The notes beneath the pieces were generated by a model. That model ran no database searches. It was not told the origin of the DNA and was given only the letters and a program-made list of their open reading frames with translations. A stretch of DNA of 64,000 bases from Lagopus muta (lineage: Eukaryota; Chordata; Aves; Galliformes; Phasianidae): positions 28,125,933 through 28,189,932 of the forward strand of contig NC_064439.1 of assembly GCF_023343835.1 (NCBI RefSeq). The letters are read 5' to 3'. Shown here in pieces: positions 35,835-48,700 of the stretch. The stretch's first letter is position 1. The number at the start of each line of letters is the position of its first letter. The position numbers and the translations under genes are program-made.

Positions 35835-36464
35835 GTCACAGAATGGCCAGGGTTGGAAGGGATCTCAAGGATCACGAATCTCCAACCCCCCTGCTGCATG
35901 CAGGGCCACCAACCTCCACATTTAATACTACACCAGTCTGCCCAGGGCCCCATCCAACCTGGCCTTGAACACCTCCAGGGACGGGGCATCCACAACCTCT
36001 CTGGGCAGCCTGTTCCAGCACCTCACCACTCTCTCTGTAAAGAACTTCCCCCTGACATCCAACCTAAATCTCCCCTCCCTCAACTTAAAACCATTTCCCC
36101 TTGTCCTGCAGTTATCAACCCTTTCAAAGAGTTGATTCCCCTCCTGTTTGTAGGCTCCCTTTAGGTACTGAAAGGCTGCAATGAGGTCACCCCGCAGCCT
36201 TAATCTCCACAGGCTGAACAAGCCCAGCTCCCTCAGCCTGTCTTCATAGGGGAGGTGCTCCAGTCCCCAGACCATCTTTGTGGCTCTCCTCTGGACTCTC
36301 TCCAACAGCTCCCTGTCTTTCTTGTACTAGGGGCTCCAGACCTGGACACAGTACTCCAGATGGGCCTCACAAGAGCAGAGTAGTAGGGGACAATCACCTT
36401 CCTGTACCTGCTGGCAACCCCTCTTTTGATGAAGCCCAGGATGCCATTTGCCTTCGAGGTCCAA
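35835..36464 (-). mobile_element. CR1 LINE, 5'-truncated, C-terminal ORF2 frame still open
   Basis: Read on the minus strand, an open frame of 125 codons runs from 36305 to a stop at 35928. It matches the C-terminal tail of the CR1 ORF2 polyprotein: [20 protein letters not shown] near its start, then [26 protein letters not shown] and finally a GALGRLV-type end. It is followed by about 90 bp of 3' UTR ending near 35835. Upstream sequence to about 36464 continues the ORF2 coding region but with interruptions. The endonuclease and reverse transcriptase parts are absent, so the copy cannot move. The clean C-terminal frame suggests a younger insertion than the other CR1 pieces here. Confidence 0.95.
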
Positions 36465-37944
36465 TGGTCTAGCCAGCTCAGTTTTCAGTCTTCAGTACTA
36501 AATATAGGAGCCTTTATTCACAGGGAATAACAGGCCCCATGGTTTTCAGTCGTCTGTTCCTCATCACTTTCCATTATTATGTTAGGGTCACAAGATGTAC
36601 ATCCCCACCTTATGGCAATGCCCATTTATTTGTATTTTGAACCTCCTGTTACAGTTTGACTCTTCAATCTCATGTGATAGCAAGTTCCAGAAGCCACTAA
36701 CTAATGTTTAAAGAAATGCTTTATTTTATCTTTTAAACTCCCTTCTACTATTATCATCAAATTTTCATATTACTGGATGCAGTGCTTTCACCTTATCTTG
36801 TATTTCCATAACTTTTCTCCCCACCCTTCTTCTTTCCCTGCTGAGTCCAAATTTTTTAGTCTTCCTCAGAAGATAGCAGCTCAATTCTGCATTCATTTCA
36901 ACTGCCCTTAGAGCTGTACATTGTTATGCAGAATGCCAATACTTTTTAAATAATTTTGAGAACTTTTCAGAATATTTGGGGATCCAATTGTTATATTGCT
37001 GAAAAAAATAGTGACTGTTTCTATATTATCAATGTGATATTTGCTTTATAGTAAGAGAAGTTACTTTTCTTTATTGCTTATCGATAAGGGTTGACTCGAG
37101 TTTCTACTGAGGAGTACAGTTTGATTTTCTCATTATTTTCAAGCTACTGTTTTATTTTCAATGGTATTTATTAACTTCAAATTTAAAATTTTGAGGAGTA
37201 CCTTATTGTTGCTGTAGCAAGCTAATATATTTTGCTGTGATTCAGTAACATGTTTCCCTCTTACATGCTATTTGGTTATTCCTTTAAAGTACTTATGTTT
37301 CTAAAGCACTTTCAATTATGTTAGGCTTTTCTGGAATGTCTTTAAAGTTTTCCTCAAAGACTGTGAATCTGCCTTTTCTGCTACTCAGTATCTCTCCTGC
37401 TCTAACAAATTATGCTGAACGCTAGTTTTGAAATGTTTCATTTTCCCTTTCATTACAGTGGTGTTTCTTCAGTGTAAGGAGTTAGTTCTGCGTATTATCT
37501 AAGAGTGCAGAAGCTTCTGGCCACAGATAGCAACATTCTTTTCTTCCAGGAGAAAAATACAAGCATTGTGTTGAATGTTTTTGATTTATAGAATACAGAG
37601 ACCTCATTCATTCTGATTTCAAGGTCATGGCTATGTGATCTTCTTGACAAGTTTGAACATCTTGCAGATAAGCATCAAGAAGTCCTCATGAATAACAATG
37701 ACTAAACTGTCAAGATAGCAGTAGTATGATTGAAGGGAGCATCCTCTAAATGCAATACGTTGTAAGGAATGTGGAGAAAACTTCTAAGCCTTACTGTTGT
37801 GATAAAATGGCTTGTGCCATTTTTAATGTAATGGTGAACTGGATTACTGACTGCAATCAAAAATAAACGAACTGGCCTATTTAGCCAAGAAGAGAGGGAT
37901 TTTTACAATTTTGTATAAAGCAGAATGATGCATACAAAGCTCAG
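36465..37944. other. Intergenic, no feature recognised
   Basis: AT-rich sequence between two CR1 copies. I see nothing identifiable in it. Confidence 0.55.
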
Positions 37945-38840
37945 AGAATATGACAAGGCCTTTGACATGGTCCTCAACCACATCTTTATCTCTAAACTGG
38001 AGAGATGAGGATTTGCAGGGTGAACTATTCAGTGGATGAAAAATTGGTTGGATATTCACAGCCAGAGAGTTGTGGTCAATGGATCTTTGTCCAGGCAGAG
38101 GCTGGTGATGAGTGGTGTCCCCCAGGGATCTGTCTTGGAACCAGTGCTCTTCAGCATTATTATCAATGACACTGACAATGGGATTGAGTGCACGCTCAGC
38201 AAGTTTGCAGATGACACCAGGCTGAGTAGTGGAGTTGATATAATAGAAGGAAGGGATGCCATCTTGCCAGGCTTCAAAAGCGGGCCCATGTAAACGTAAT
38301 GAGGTTCAACAAGGCCAAGTGCCAGGTGTTGCACTTGGTTTGAGGCAATCACAGATATGTGTACAGACTGGGTGAAGAACTCACTGAGAGCAACCCTGTG
38401 GAGAAGGGCTTGGGGGTCAGGGTAGATGAAAAGCTTGACATAAGCCAACAGTGTTTGCTTGCAACTCTGAAAAGCCAACAGTATCCTGGACCTCATGAAA
38501 AGGAAGGCGGCCTGCAGGATGAGGGTGGTGATTGTTCCCCTCTACTGAATGTTTACATGGTCTGATAATGATATGGCAAGGGACAATGGTTTTCAAGTAA
38601 AAGAGACTTAGATTAGATGTTAGAAGGAAAATTTTCACTCAGAAGGTGGTGAGGCAATGAACAGGGTGTACAGAGAAGCAGATATTTCATCTCTGGAGGT
38701 GTTCAAGGCCAGATTGGATGGGACCCTGGGCAGACTGATGTAATGAATGGCAACACTGCCCACAGCAGAGGGGTTGGAAGAGTCTTAAAGGTTTCCTCCA
38801 ACCCAAGCCGTTCTTTAATAATGTAATTCTGTGATTTTAT
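37945..38840 (+). mobile_element. CR1 LINE with decayed reverse transcriptase domain, sense
   Basis: The plus-strand frame shows reverse transcriptase motifs: YDKAFDMV-like near 37950, then [27 protein letters not shown] at about 38121-38160 and the active-site box KFADDT at about 38200. The frame decays at about 38250, where a deletion and stop codons interrupt it. Sequence matching the later ORF2 and 3' end then continues to the terminal ATTCTGTGATT at about 38836. It lies in opposite orientation to the copy at 35835-36464. Both stop codons and deletions make it a dead copy. Confidence 0.93.
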
Positions 38841-40530
38841 GGTATCTTTGACTTCTATGGAAGGCCGTTTTACAGCATTCAAGAAATTTCCTTCATCCTG
38901 CTGAGTTCCATATGAGGAGACTGACAGCATGCAGAGTTTGGCACAATTGTCTTCTTTCTGTTCAGGACTGCAAATACCAGCAGTGGCAAAGATCCAAACT
39001 GACCTATGCTGACAAAATAATTCAAGTAATTCTCCAGGGAATCTGAACACAAACACACTTAGTCCTTTACTTTCATATGGAATTCAAAGCTTTGCAAAAA
39101 CCCTGTTGTATGCTGGTTTTACGGTTTTAATTTTATGAATGCTTGTACGGTTTTCATCGATATTCCACATCATAACATCATTCAGTGCACTGGGAGTTAA
39201 AAAGTTAATGCTGCAGTTCCATAGACAGTTGATACTTCCGGTCCCTTGGTCTCAGAAGAGAAGTATGAACAACAGCTCCCAGACTTCATTTTTCCATTTC
39301 TGTTTTCTATTTTGAGGAAAAGATAAAAGTGACTGGAAGTCATGAGTTTTTCCTCTTTTGCTCCCTGGTTGTTTCACCTACAGCACTAGAGTAAGGACTT
39401 CAGTTTTGGAAACTCTCTTTCACATTTTATTTGATTTATGAGCTTCAATTACAGTCATATTGTATTATATTGTATCATCTCACATTACACTGATATATTT
39501 AGTAAATTAAGTTTTTCCCTTAGCTCATTGCCACTGTTTTCCTTGTTTAGGCCCATCTCTCTACCTTTTTATCATCTCTGCTCCCCAGGCTTCCCGAGAC
39601 ATGGATCTGTGGCTCCCTTCTCTCCCATGTCATGGAACCAGGCCAAACTAGGCTTAACTGTGACAACCTTGCAGTTGTGAATTCCGTGCTACATGCATTC
39701 ATTAACATCTTAGTTACCTAAGGCAGTAATGTACCACATGAGACTGACACAAGGAGATACATCCAACAAGGTTCTAAAGAGTGATAAACTGGGTACATTG
39801 AATTCCTAGATAAATTTCATAGAAGTAGGACATTTGAAAATCGAGTGGTTAAGATTCCCATGCCCAGTGTGACTAGGGATGCCATGTTAATTAAGCAAAC
39901 AGAAACAAGAAAATAGTTTGTATGTATTTTGAGGTGCATACAATTCACAATATAACAGGTTTATAGTCTCAGTGCCAGATTAACCTAGCCAGAAAGGATA
40001 ATTGATTGGTTTTATGCATCATTGCACGGTGTCTAAAGGCACTCATAATCTATGGTTGACTGCATTTTGAGTATTGCCAAAATGAATACAATCCCTTCAC
40101 TGTTGAGTAAGATCATAATATTTATATTGAAAATAGAGAACTTTGAATAATACACAATTCCATTATGTCTTTTCTATAAAGTTAAGATTCTTTTATGTCC
40201 AAAATCAAAAACAGATTGCACAACCCAAATAGATAGCATCTTGTTGGCATTTTTCAATTAAAATCGTTTATTTGCCTAAGTCCTTATCATATAGATATGA
40301 AAATGTGTTCTTACAGTATGGACTTGGATTTAATTCAACTCCCTTTCTTTTTGGTATATATCCTCTCAAAATAAGATACAAAGCGTATAAAGGAAATTGT
40401 CTTCTTAGTTTACAAGGCTGAGAAAATGCAGCAATGTTCCCATTCAAAAATTGTTCTGAAAAGTAGTAATAAACATGCAGACATCTATCAAGAATGACCA
40501 GATTCACTCTGACCAACAACAGCCTGAATC
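38841..40530. other. Intergenic, no feature recognised
   Basis: I see no exon, RNA gene or identifiable repeat. Open frames of up to 117 codons lack motifs, and the longest overlaps the end of the CR1 copy on the opposite strand. Confidence 0.55.
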
Positions 40531-40745
40531 TCAGAATCCTAGAATGGCAGTGGTTGGAAGGCACCTCTACAGATCATTAAGTCCAACCCCCTGCTACAGC
40601 AGGTTCCTTACAGCAGTTTGCACAGATAGGCACCCAGTTGAGCCTTGAATATCTCCAGAGAAGGAGACCACACAGCCTCCCTGGGCAGTCCATTCCATTG
40701 ACAGTAAAGAAGTTTTTCCTTGTGTTAATATGGAACTACTTCTCT
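40531..40745 (-). mobile_element. CR1 LINE 3' fragment, antisense
   Basis: The plus strand reads CAGAATCCTAGAATGGCAGT, TTAAGTCCAACCCCCTGCTA, then CCTTGAATATCTCCAGAGAA and CAGCCTCCCTGGGCAG. These are the inverted CR1 3' landmarks, in a variant distinct from the 10861 and 35835 copies. It has been shortened by a deletion before the AGAAGTTTTTCCTTGTGTT segment. Confidence 0.88.
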
Positions 40746-42601
40746 GTCTGAAAACCAGAGAGACAAAATTTGGAATAAAAAACGTATTTAAATTTTTTTG
40801 ATGGAACATTTGAGTGTCTCTATCAAGCAGGAATGTAGGAGAACTTTTAGTAGACTAATTTTCAGACACTGAATATTTTTCTTCAAAAAGTTCTGCTCAA
40901 GTTACATTGGTTGCATTTTAAAACTTTGTAAAAGAACATTATTAAGATTTCTCTGAATCATTTGTTTTTTTTTCTTTCTAATTGCAAGGAACCCCATTAT
41001 TTTAGCATAGAATTGAGAGTCAGTTTTTAATTTTATTTCTGTCACTGCCATTTTGTGCTTTTAGAATTTTGTGCTTTGAATTCTCAATGAGTAAAGCAAG
41101 GATAAAAATAACTTCCTTTGTATAAAGCTTCAGGATTTATTGATTAAAGCATCTTTCTGAACAAAGTATGAGATTAATTTGGTTGCTGGGCTTATAGGAA
41201 TCTTTAAGACATCTAAGTACCATAGAACAGTTGGGAGAAGGGAACAGTGTGGCAAGTTTTTACTTAAGTGGAAGAGCCTCACCATTTCAGTGGGTAGTTA
41301 CGTTACACTCATTGAAGGTTTTGATTGAAATTCCTGAAGCAAATTGGGCAGTGGAGTGACTGCCAGCCTTCTGCAGTCAATGGAGTTAGAGTATGGAAAG
41401 AAGACCTTCTCAGGGTAAAGTGCAGACAAAAAGAGCAATGCTACTGGCATGTTGTGGTGATGCTGAATGGTCTCAGGGACAGAAAGAGAGCACAGTGTCC
41501 CTGGCCAGAAATTATCTCTGAAAGTTCTCTTCTTCATTCCTCACAGGCAAAGAGCACCAGGCTGGTTTGGGCATTTCACTCCCACAGAAGTCACAACTAC
41601 AAACTGTTGCATTTTCTGTTGCCTAGCTGAGTTCACACTCTGCCCTGCAAACTGATCTCAATTAATCACCTGCCACATCCCTGAATTTCCAAAGCTTTGT
41701 GCATAACAAACTCACTGGAAATTCTGAGCTCCTCTGAGCAAATGTGGTTTCCAGAAGTCAGGCACAGCATTACAAATTTTCATTACTCACATACTGCCCT
41801 TTTAAATCTAGCCTAAGATCTTCTGCTTGTGAGTGTTAAATAAAAAGGACAGAATCTTTCTTGGGTGAAAAATGGCACTGGAGCAAGGCCTTCCTTTCCT
41901 CTTGCTTTCACAGAGTTTGATTGTTGACAGTTTTGCAGAGTTTGATGGGATTGATGGGATAAGGAGCACTTATTTCTAATTATTTTTCTAAGCCTAATGT
42001 TTCTGTGAGTTCCCATCTAAAATTTTTACTACTTCATGTCTACCATTTCTCCACTATTCTTGTGACACAAAATGACATAGACTGTACAGCAAAAGTGACA
42101 CAGGATCACTGATACAAATGCATCTGCTGAGCCACAGCATAATGAGAAGCTGCATCACTAAGAACAACTGCAAGGTCTTCAAAGGTGATCAGAGCAGAAA
42201 GAAGCAATAGATACGTTCCATAAAATGTACCTGCAGACCTTGAAAGGAATTTGTCTTCTCAGGGAGCTCTTCTGCCTTTTTACAGTTTGGTGTACAAACA
42301 CTGTTTTAATGCATAATACAGATTTCTCCTCTTCTACATATATTTGGTAATTGTTCCAAAATTGCAGTAAGCTTTACTTCTCACAGCTGCGTCTTTTCAT
42401 ATTAGACAAAAAGAAGTACTTTGTGACTGAACAATTTCTGAGCGCTAGCTTAAGTATTTGCAGTTCACTTACTGTATTTATATTTCCCCAGGCTCCCACT
42501 AGTTTGATTCCTTCTTAGTAAAAATTGTGCTATCTTCATTCCTCCATGCTTTACTGGAGGCTGCACTGCACACCAGCATACGAAATGGTCACAAAACAAA
42601 G

Positions 42602-42708
42602 TAGAATCATAAAATCATAGAATGGGTAGGAAAGAACCTTAGAGATTATCAAGTTCCAACCCAACTGCCATGAGCATGGTTGCCACCTACTAGATCAGGC
42701 TTCCCAAG
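42602..42708 (-). mobile_element. CR1 LINE 3' end, antisense, about 100 bp
   Basis: The plus strand reads TAGAATCATAAAATCATAGA then ATGGGTAGGAAAGAACCTT and ends near CTACTAGATCAGGCTTCCCA. The repeated ATCATAGA units are the inverted CR1 terminal repeats. Only the last 100 bp or so of the element were inserted. Confidence 0.85.
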
Positions 42709-43138
42709 GAAAAAAATGATGTAATGAGTTAGTATGTTGAAATGAGTGATACATCCCAACTTTGCTGATTGAGAGGTAATGCTGAAGCAGTGTATCTGTC
42801 TGAATGCTTCTCCATGAGGTCTTTCACAATTGTGTTGGTGGTCTTTTCCCTCCAGAGAAGAACTCAGATGTCATCAGGTTGAAGCTGGCTTTGAATGTAT
42901 TAGTTCGTGCACATCATGCAGGCTCGTGGAACTATTCTGCCTAAGCCCGCGTGTGAACTGTTTTGCTTTATTCCCTTAATATTGTGCAATGCGTATCAAT
43001 TTATACTGCACATAAAACTAGAAAAACAAACAAAAAAACCCCATATTTCTTGTTTCCCAGGCAATAGTCCATTCATTCAAATTAATCACCAATTTCAAAC
43101 TGAAAATAGCCTGAGTTAACACTGCATTGAGCCCTCCC

Positions 43139-43290
43139 CCTGTCCTGGTTTCAGCTCAGACAACATTAATACCACACTGATGGTTTGACTGCTGCTGAGT
43201 GATGGCTGTGTGCCTGGCACCCTTGGCAGGCTGCATTACAAGCTGTGTTGGGCCACAGGTTGGACATGCCTCCTCTAACTGGTTCATATT
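43139..43290 (+). mobile_element. Degraded solo-LTR-like fragment (avian endogenous retrovirus type)
   Basis: The segment starts TGTCCTGGTTTCAGCTCAGA, a start I associate with a common avian endogenous-retrovirus LTR family (TG followed by TCCTGGTTTCAGCT). The next stretch, AATACCACACTGATGGTTTG, also fits that family loosely. There is no flanking coding region, no matching second LTR and no clear CA-ended boundary. It is a non-functional relic if correct. Family assignment is from memory. Confidence 0.4.
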
Positions 43291-45099
43291 TGCAAAGCAC
43301 TATGTCCAAGTTCTATAATTTTGACAAAAAACAATCCATCCTTCTTTCTAGACTTTTGTTAAGAACTATGATAATATCTGGTTCTAAATGAGAGACGTTT
43401 TTAACAAAACACTAGCTTTGTTCATTTTTCTCATTAGTTAGAAATGTGTGTGATTTGTTGTTGTTGTTGTTTTTCTTAAAGCCATAGCAGCGGAGTTGAG
43501 CAATTTCATAGAAATCCCAGTTGCTCTTTGGAAAAGTAGGAGATAATTGCTGTCACTGGGGGCAGTGGAGCAAGTCCTGAGGACACAAACTGTCAAGAAA
43601 AGAAAGAAGGGGAAAAAAAGCATTTGAACATGAGATCCTCTTTGTCTTGAAACTTAACAGAGAAGTCACCTACTCCGTATAAGCTCTGGACAGCCTTCAC
43701 TTTACTCACATTCATTTTAATTCCCATGACAGCCACAAATATTCCCTGTATTTTATTTCAGTGCCTTGTTACTATTAGCTGACTTTGCCTTATGGAACTT
43801 TCCCAAGTCTATGACTATTTATCAGCATTTGAATGATAGTTGCACTTCGACTTAATGTGGGAGAAGTGGCCGCTAACATTCAGACTGGATAGCAATTGTG
43901 AGCTTACTGTCATGTACCCTTGTTCAGAATTTTAAAGGCCTTTGGCACTCTATTGCTTAATCTTCCAGCTAGTCATTTACATCTACAAAACTAGGAAGCC
44001 ATGATGTCCAGTTCCATTTGTTTCCTGGCACAGGTAATCTCTTGCAGTGCGCTAATTTCACTTACCGTGGCATGTCTGCTGCAGATAACTGATAATCCAG
44101 TTTAGGAATAATCTCGTGTTCCAACCTGTTCCACTCATTGAGTGATGAAGCCCTATTCACTTTCTTAAAGAAAGACTGAGATGTAACAAACCTAGCAGAA
44201 GCATTTAATGCATTCAAACTGGGTGGCCAAACTTCTGCATGTGGATGGCAAGCCTGCAATCAACTTTCTCTGTAATGTTTTTCACAGACTTAAAAACATG
44301 CTTTTCTTTTTTTTTTTTTTGACTCCTTATTCCAAATTGTTCCTTTCAATCTAATGATAATGGCATGCAGGAAAAGAAAAAATCTCTAAGGAGATGCTCA
44401 AAAAGTAAGTGCTACTTGCTTTATTTGTTAGCCATGAGTAGCAGTAAATTTTCAGTTCTGAAAAAAGGATAGAATTCACAGAGCTCTGAAGGCATAAGGG
44501 AGAAGTGTCAAGAAAACAGCTGGTGAAAACTGACTGTGAAAGCCTTTGTAAAGAAAAATGGCAACTGAGACTTTTAGTGTGTTTGACTACAGAAAGATAA
44601 GCATTAGGTTAGTTGGCATTAGTTTATCTAAGATTTGCCTTGAGTAGGATTTCAAAATCTAGTACTCAATTAGGAGCTCAGATCTGAGTTGTCCCATATA
44701 AAGTAGTCAAGACAAAATAGTTTTTATTTCAGACTAACTAATCTGAAGTCTGAAGACACAACTCGCCTAAAATCAAACTAACGTTAATGATTTGTAGCTG
44801 GAGCTTGGCAGTATGTGACAAAATTGGCCTAGACCTGATTGTACTATTATTAGAAAAACACGAATTACATCTTCTGTTTATTGAGGTCCATGCTTGCTTT
44901 ATTAGCACTGTCATGAGTGGCTGGTTTCTGATCATGGAAATAAACTTACGAATCTATTGCCTCTTCTGGAATCAGAAGAAACAGCAAGGGCTGTTTTGTC
45001 AACTGCTTTGTCAATAACACAGAGACTTTGTTTTTAATTGTCTTTTAAAAGCTGACAGAGGTAGATGTTCACCTCTCAGCCCGCTTAAGATGTGATCTG

Positions 45100-45750
45100 T
45101 CTTGTGGTGGGGTTCAACATTGGCAGCAAATTGAACATCTGTCAACAGTGCTTCCAGGCAGCCAGGAAGGCCAACTGTATCCTGTGGTGCATCATGAAAG
45201 GCATGGATAGGTGGCTGAGGGAAGGGATTGTACCACCCTACATTGCACTGGTACTCACCTTGAATACTGTGTGCAGTTTTGGGTACCACAGTACAAAAGG
45301 GACATAAAATTATTAGAGAGTGTCCAAAGGAAGGCTACAAAGAAGGTAGAGGGTCTAGAGGGGAAGACATAAGAGGAGCAGCTGAGGTCCTTTGGTTTGT
45401 TCAGCCCAGAGAAGAGGATGCTGAGAAGAGACCTCATGGCATCTCCAGCTCCTTAAGAGGGGAGTGGAGGGGCAGTGCTGATCTCTGCTCTCTGGTGACA
45501 GCAACAGGGCCTGAGGAAACAGCATGGAGCTGCAATGGGGAGAGTGATGTTGGATATCGGAAAAGGTTTTTCACTGGGGGTGGTCAAGCACTGGAACAGG
45601 CTTCCAGGGCAGTGGTCATGGTGCCAAACTGCCAGAGTTCAAGAAACATCTGGACAGTGCTCTCAGACATATGGTCAGATTTTTGGATGGAGTTGGACTC
45701 AGTGATCTTTGTGGATCCCTTCCAACCTAGGATAATACCATGTTTCTGTT
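45100..45750 (+). mobile_element. CR1 LINE 3' portion, sense, about 650 bp
   Basis: This is the sense-strand CR1 ORF2 C-terminal region and 3' UTR. Landmarks are CAGGCAGCCAGGAAGGCCAA at about 45156, GAGAGTGTCCAAAGGAAGGC at about 45315, GGTTTGTTCAGCCCAGAGAA at about 45393, CACTGGAACAGGCTTCCAGG at about 45589 and GGAGTTGGACTCAGTGATC at about 45687. It ends CCCTTCCAACCTAGG. Frameshifts and stops break the ORF2 frame, and the 157-codon plus-strand frame inside it is a shadow, not a host gene. Several phrases match the 28702-28869 fragment, so the two may belong to the same CR1 subfamily. Confidence 0.92.
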
Positions 45751-48700
45751 AACTTTTTAAATATAGCATCAAGCTTTTAGTATTTACTGAAAAATAATTG
45801 TTCTCCCACAGTTCTGCTTCTGAAGTTGTTAAGGTCACTGAGATATCATCAGTGCTATCAATAAGATTAATAGTGTGATTCAAATCATGCAAATGCCTGA
45901 ATGCTTTAGTGTGGAGTATCTGAAACATCTGCACAGGGCTTGCAGCTACTGGGCTTGTGGGAGACCTGTGCTTTTCTGGAGCTATAGCTGGAATGCAGGT
46001 GGGATATCCTACTGATCTTTCCTCAGGCTTCCAGGTTTCACCTGATAAACACTGATAAAATATTTCCGGTAACAAGAAGAAAAAAGGAAATATGCACTAA
46101 TCTACAATATATTGAATTTACTTCACACCTTTTCAAGTGAATTTTTTGTACAATGTCAAAAGCAATTTAATTGTATCAGTCTGTGCATAGCATTGCTGTA
46201 ACATGGACAGTTTAAAATAGTCCCAGTTACTAAACTGCAGATAATTTTCTTACTGTTTATGGATGTTCGGTTAACATGCAGAACTGTACAAACATGGAAG
46301 TGAAAGTAAATAGTGGGATCTGCTTTGACTGGGGCATTGGATTATATGAACTCAAGATCCCTTCCAACAAAAATTACTTGATTCTATAAAATGCAGATGC
46401 AATTTTTAAAAATATATTTTGTGAAAAAGCCATACACCATAGTACCTTTGATGATAAGTATTTAATTGTAGACGATAATAAATGAAAGAACCGTGCAAGC
46501 ACTGTTACTATAAGGATGTATGTTGCACTGATTTCTTTTTAAAAGTGGTGAGTGCAATCTCACTATTTTATTCTTCAGTATTTATTTTTACACTAAAATA
46601 CATTGTAAAAAGGCAGCTTCATCAGGAAGATGTAATGTAACATAATTAAATCAGAGGTCAACAAGACTACAAAGATGAGACTAACATGCAAATATGTTAA
46701 ATTACCTAAATGAAAACATAAATAATTTTACTTATAAACATTGCACGAAATTCTATTTTAAAAAAAAAAATCTTGGTAGTATAATGAGTATAGGAATGTA
46801 GACCTTCACAACTGTATTTCTGTGAAATTATACAGAAATTGGAAATAAACCCTGAAAAATACAGAGCATCATCTGATAATACAGTAGGCATAAAAAAATG
46901 AATTTTGAATATTTTATACTTTGGCAATTTAAAATGTTATTTACCAGACACTGTTATTTGCATTTTGCATCTTTCATACCTACTGAACAATACGTTAAAT
47001 TACAAAGTTGCGTTCTGCTCTCAGCTTTTCAATACACTATCAAAATCAGAACTAAAAAAACTGAATGGCTTAGTCCATCATTTATTAAGTGTTTGAGTGT
47101 TACCTGCTAGATGAACCTCATGAGGAATTAAAGCTGAAACACATGAGGAGGTCATTCTAGTGACTACAGCCCATTAAAACAAATGATTTAGGGAAAAAAA
47201 AATAGGATGGCAGCATAGCTTGTTCTCTGATGGAATAATTAAGCTCAACCAAAGACATAAGAATCTTCTCTGTAATTCATGTAATATCTATCTCTACCAA
47301 ACAGTAATTGCAGAATAGCTAGATTTAGATTAACTTCAGCTCCACAAAACTTACATCTTGGCTATGCAAATCACACCATGAAGAAGAATGTTTAGGGTTT
47401 TGGAGACAGAAATGTTACAGAGAGCCTGCTGTTTTATTGCTAGAATAGACGAGTGTTTGGCATAAGATTCTCTCTTTGTTTGCTGTACATATTAACAATT
47501 CTCACTGGACTAGAAGTTTTACAGGGACATAGCATAAGATCAAAAAAAAACCCACATTTTTTTCAGTATATTCAACTCACATATAGTAGGATTTCCATAA
47601 GAAGACATCATGCATAATTCTTGTTTTTACAGTTTTTCATCATAAAGTACTTAGTTTTGTCAGAACCCAGATAAACCCAAAACTTGAGATTTAGACAACA
47701 GCACTACATTTGTATACACATACAAAACAGTAGCTTTTTCTTCTTGCTGTACTGAGAAGGAAAAAAAGGTGGCTGTTGAATTTGGTAGCTGAAATAGAAT
47801 TCCTAAAGAAACTTACCAAGGTCACTTCCAGAAAGCATGTTGTCTTTTATTTATTTGGAGAATACCTGGCAAACTATAGATGCAAGCAGAATTAAGTAAA
47901 TGCCATGAACTGAGAAAGAAAATCAAAATACTTCCATAGTTACTGTTAAAGTGAGAGTTTGGGACCATCTCTTGCAGCTAATTAGGCTAAGCCTTACTAC
48001 GCTTTGTAACCTACACCATCTCCAAAACCACTGAGGTTACTTGACACTGGTGCATATGCTGTCAGTCAAGGGTCTCAACTGGAAATCAGACTCACTCACT
48101 AAGGCTGAACTTGGAGTACAGAGTTCCCTCCCCACTGCTGAGCTTGAAAGCAGAGCAGTGATTCTTTGCATTTGCAGGAAGGAAGTAGTCTTGGAAACTG
48201 TCTGGGCTCTGGGAAGAAGTCTTTTCCCTTCCCAGCTCCTGGGATGAACGTCCTTATCATTTAATACTCTCTCCACTGCATCTTCCTCAGACAAGATGGA
48301 GAATGTGGGAAACTGGATTAGGGGACGTGAAAGCCCATATGCAGGGGTACAGTAATATATATAGAAATGGGTTTCGTTCTAAACCATGTTTAACCTGAAC
48401 TTCATTATCCAAAGCAAACATGTTTCTGTAATGTGGTCTCTACAGCAATGCAATGGCAATCCCCCTTAGCCATGGCGTGGGATTGAATCACAGTCATATT
48501 TATGTACCCAATAATGCCTCTGAGATACCTCAGGGAATACACAGTGTAACTCTGTGGGTCAGATGAACTGCAGTACCTGCAGTTTGGGTGGTTCATAAAA
48601 TGAACAATTTCCAGAGCTGGCCTACCACCTTTGCCGGTGAAAACAAGATGTGTGCTTCCCCTCTTTTCATGTTCTGTTATCCTATCTGTAAGATTACATT

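Larger units (their letters stand above)
40746..45099. other. Intergenic with small repeat relics
   Basis: No gene was recognised. A short CR1 tail is at 42602-42708 and a degraded LTR-like piece is at 43139-43290. There is a (GTT)n tract near 43456-43473 and a T-run near 44308-44321. The rest is unannotated AT-rich sequence. Confidence 0.55.

Noticed and set aside
38056-38496. 146-codon minus-strand open frame
   Set aside because: It is the antisense of the decayed CR1 reverse transcriptase region at 37945-38840.
45279-45752. 157-codon plus-strand open frame
   Set aside because: It lies wholly inside a CR1 3' portion and is out of the original ORF2 frame in part. It is transposon debris, not a host gene.
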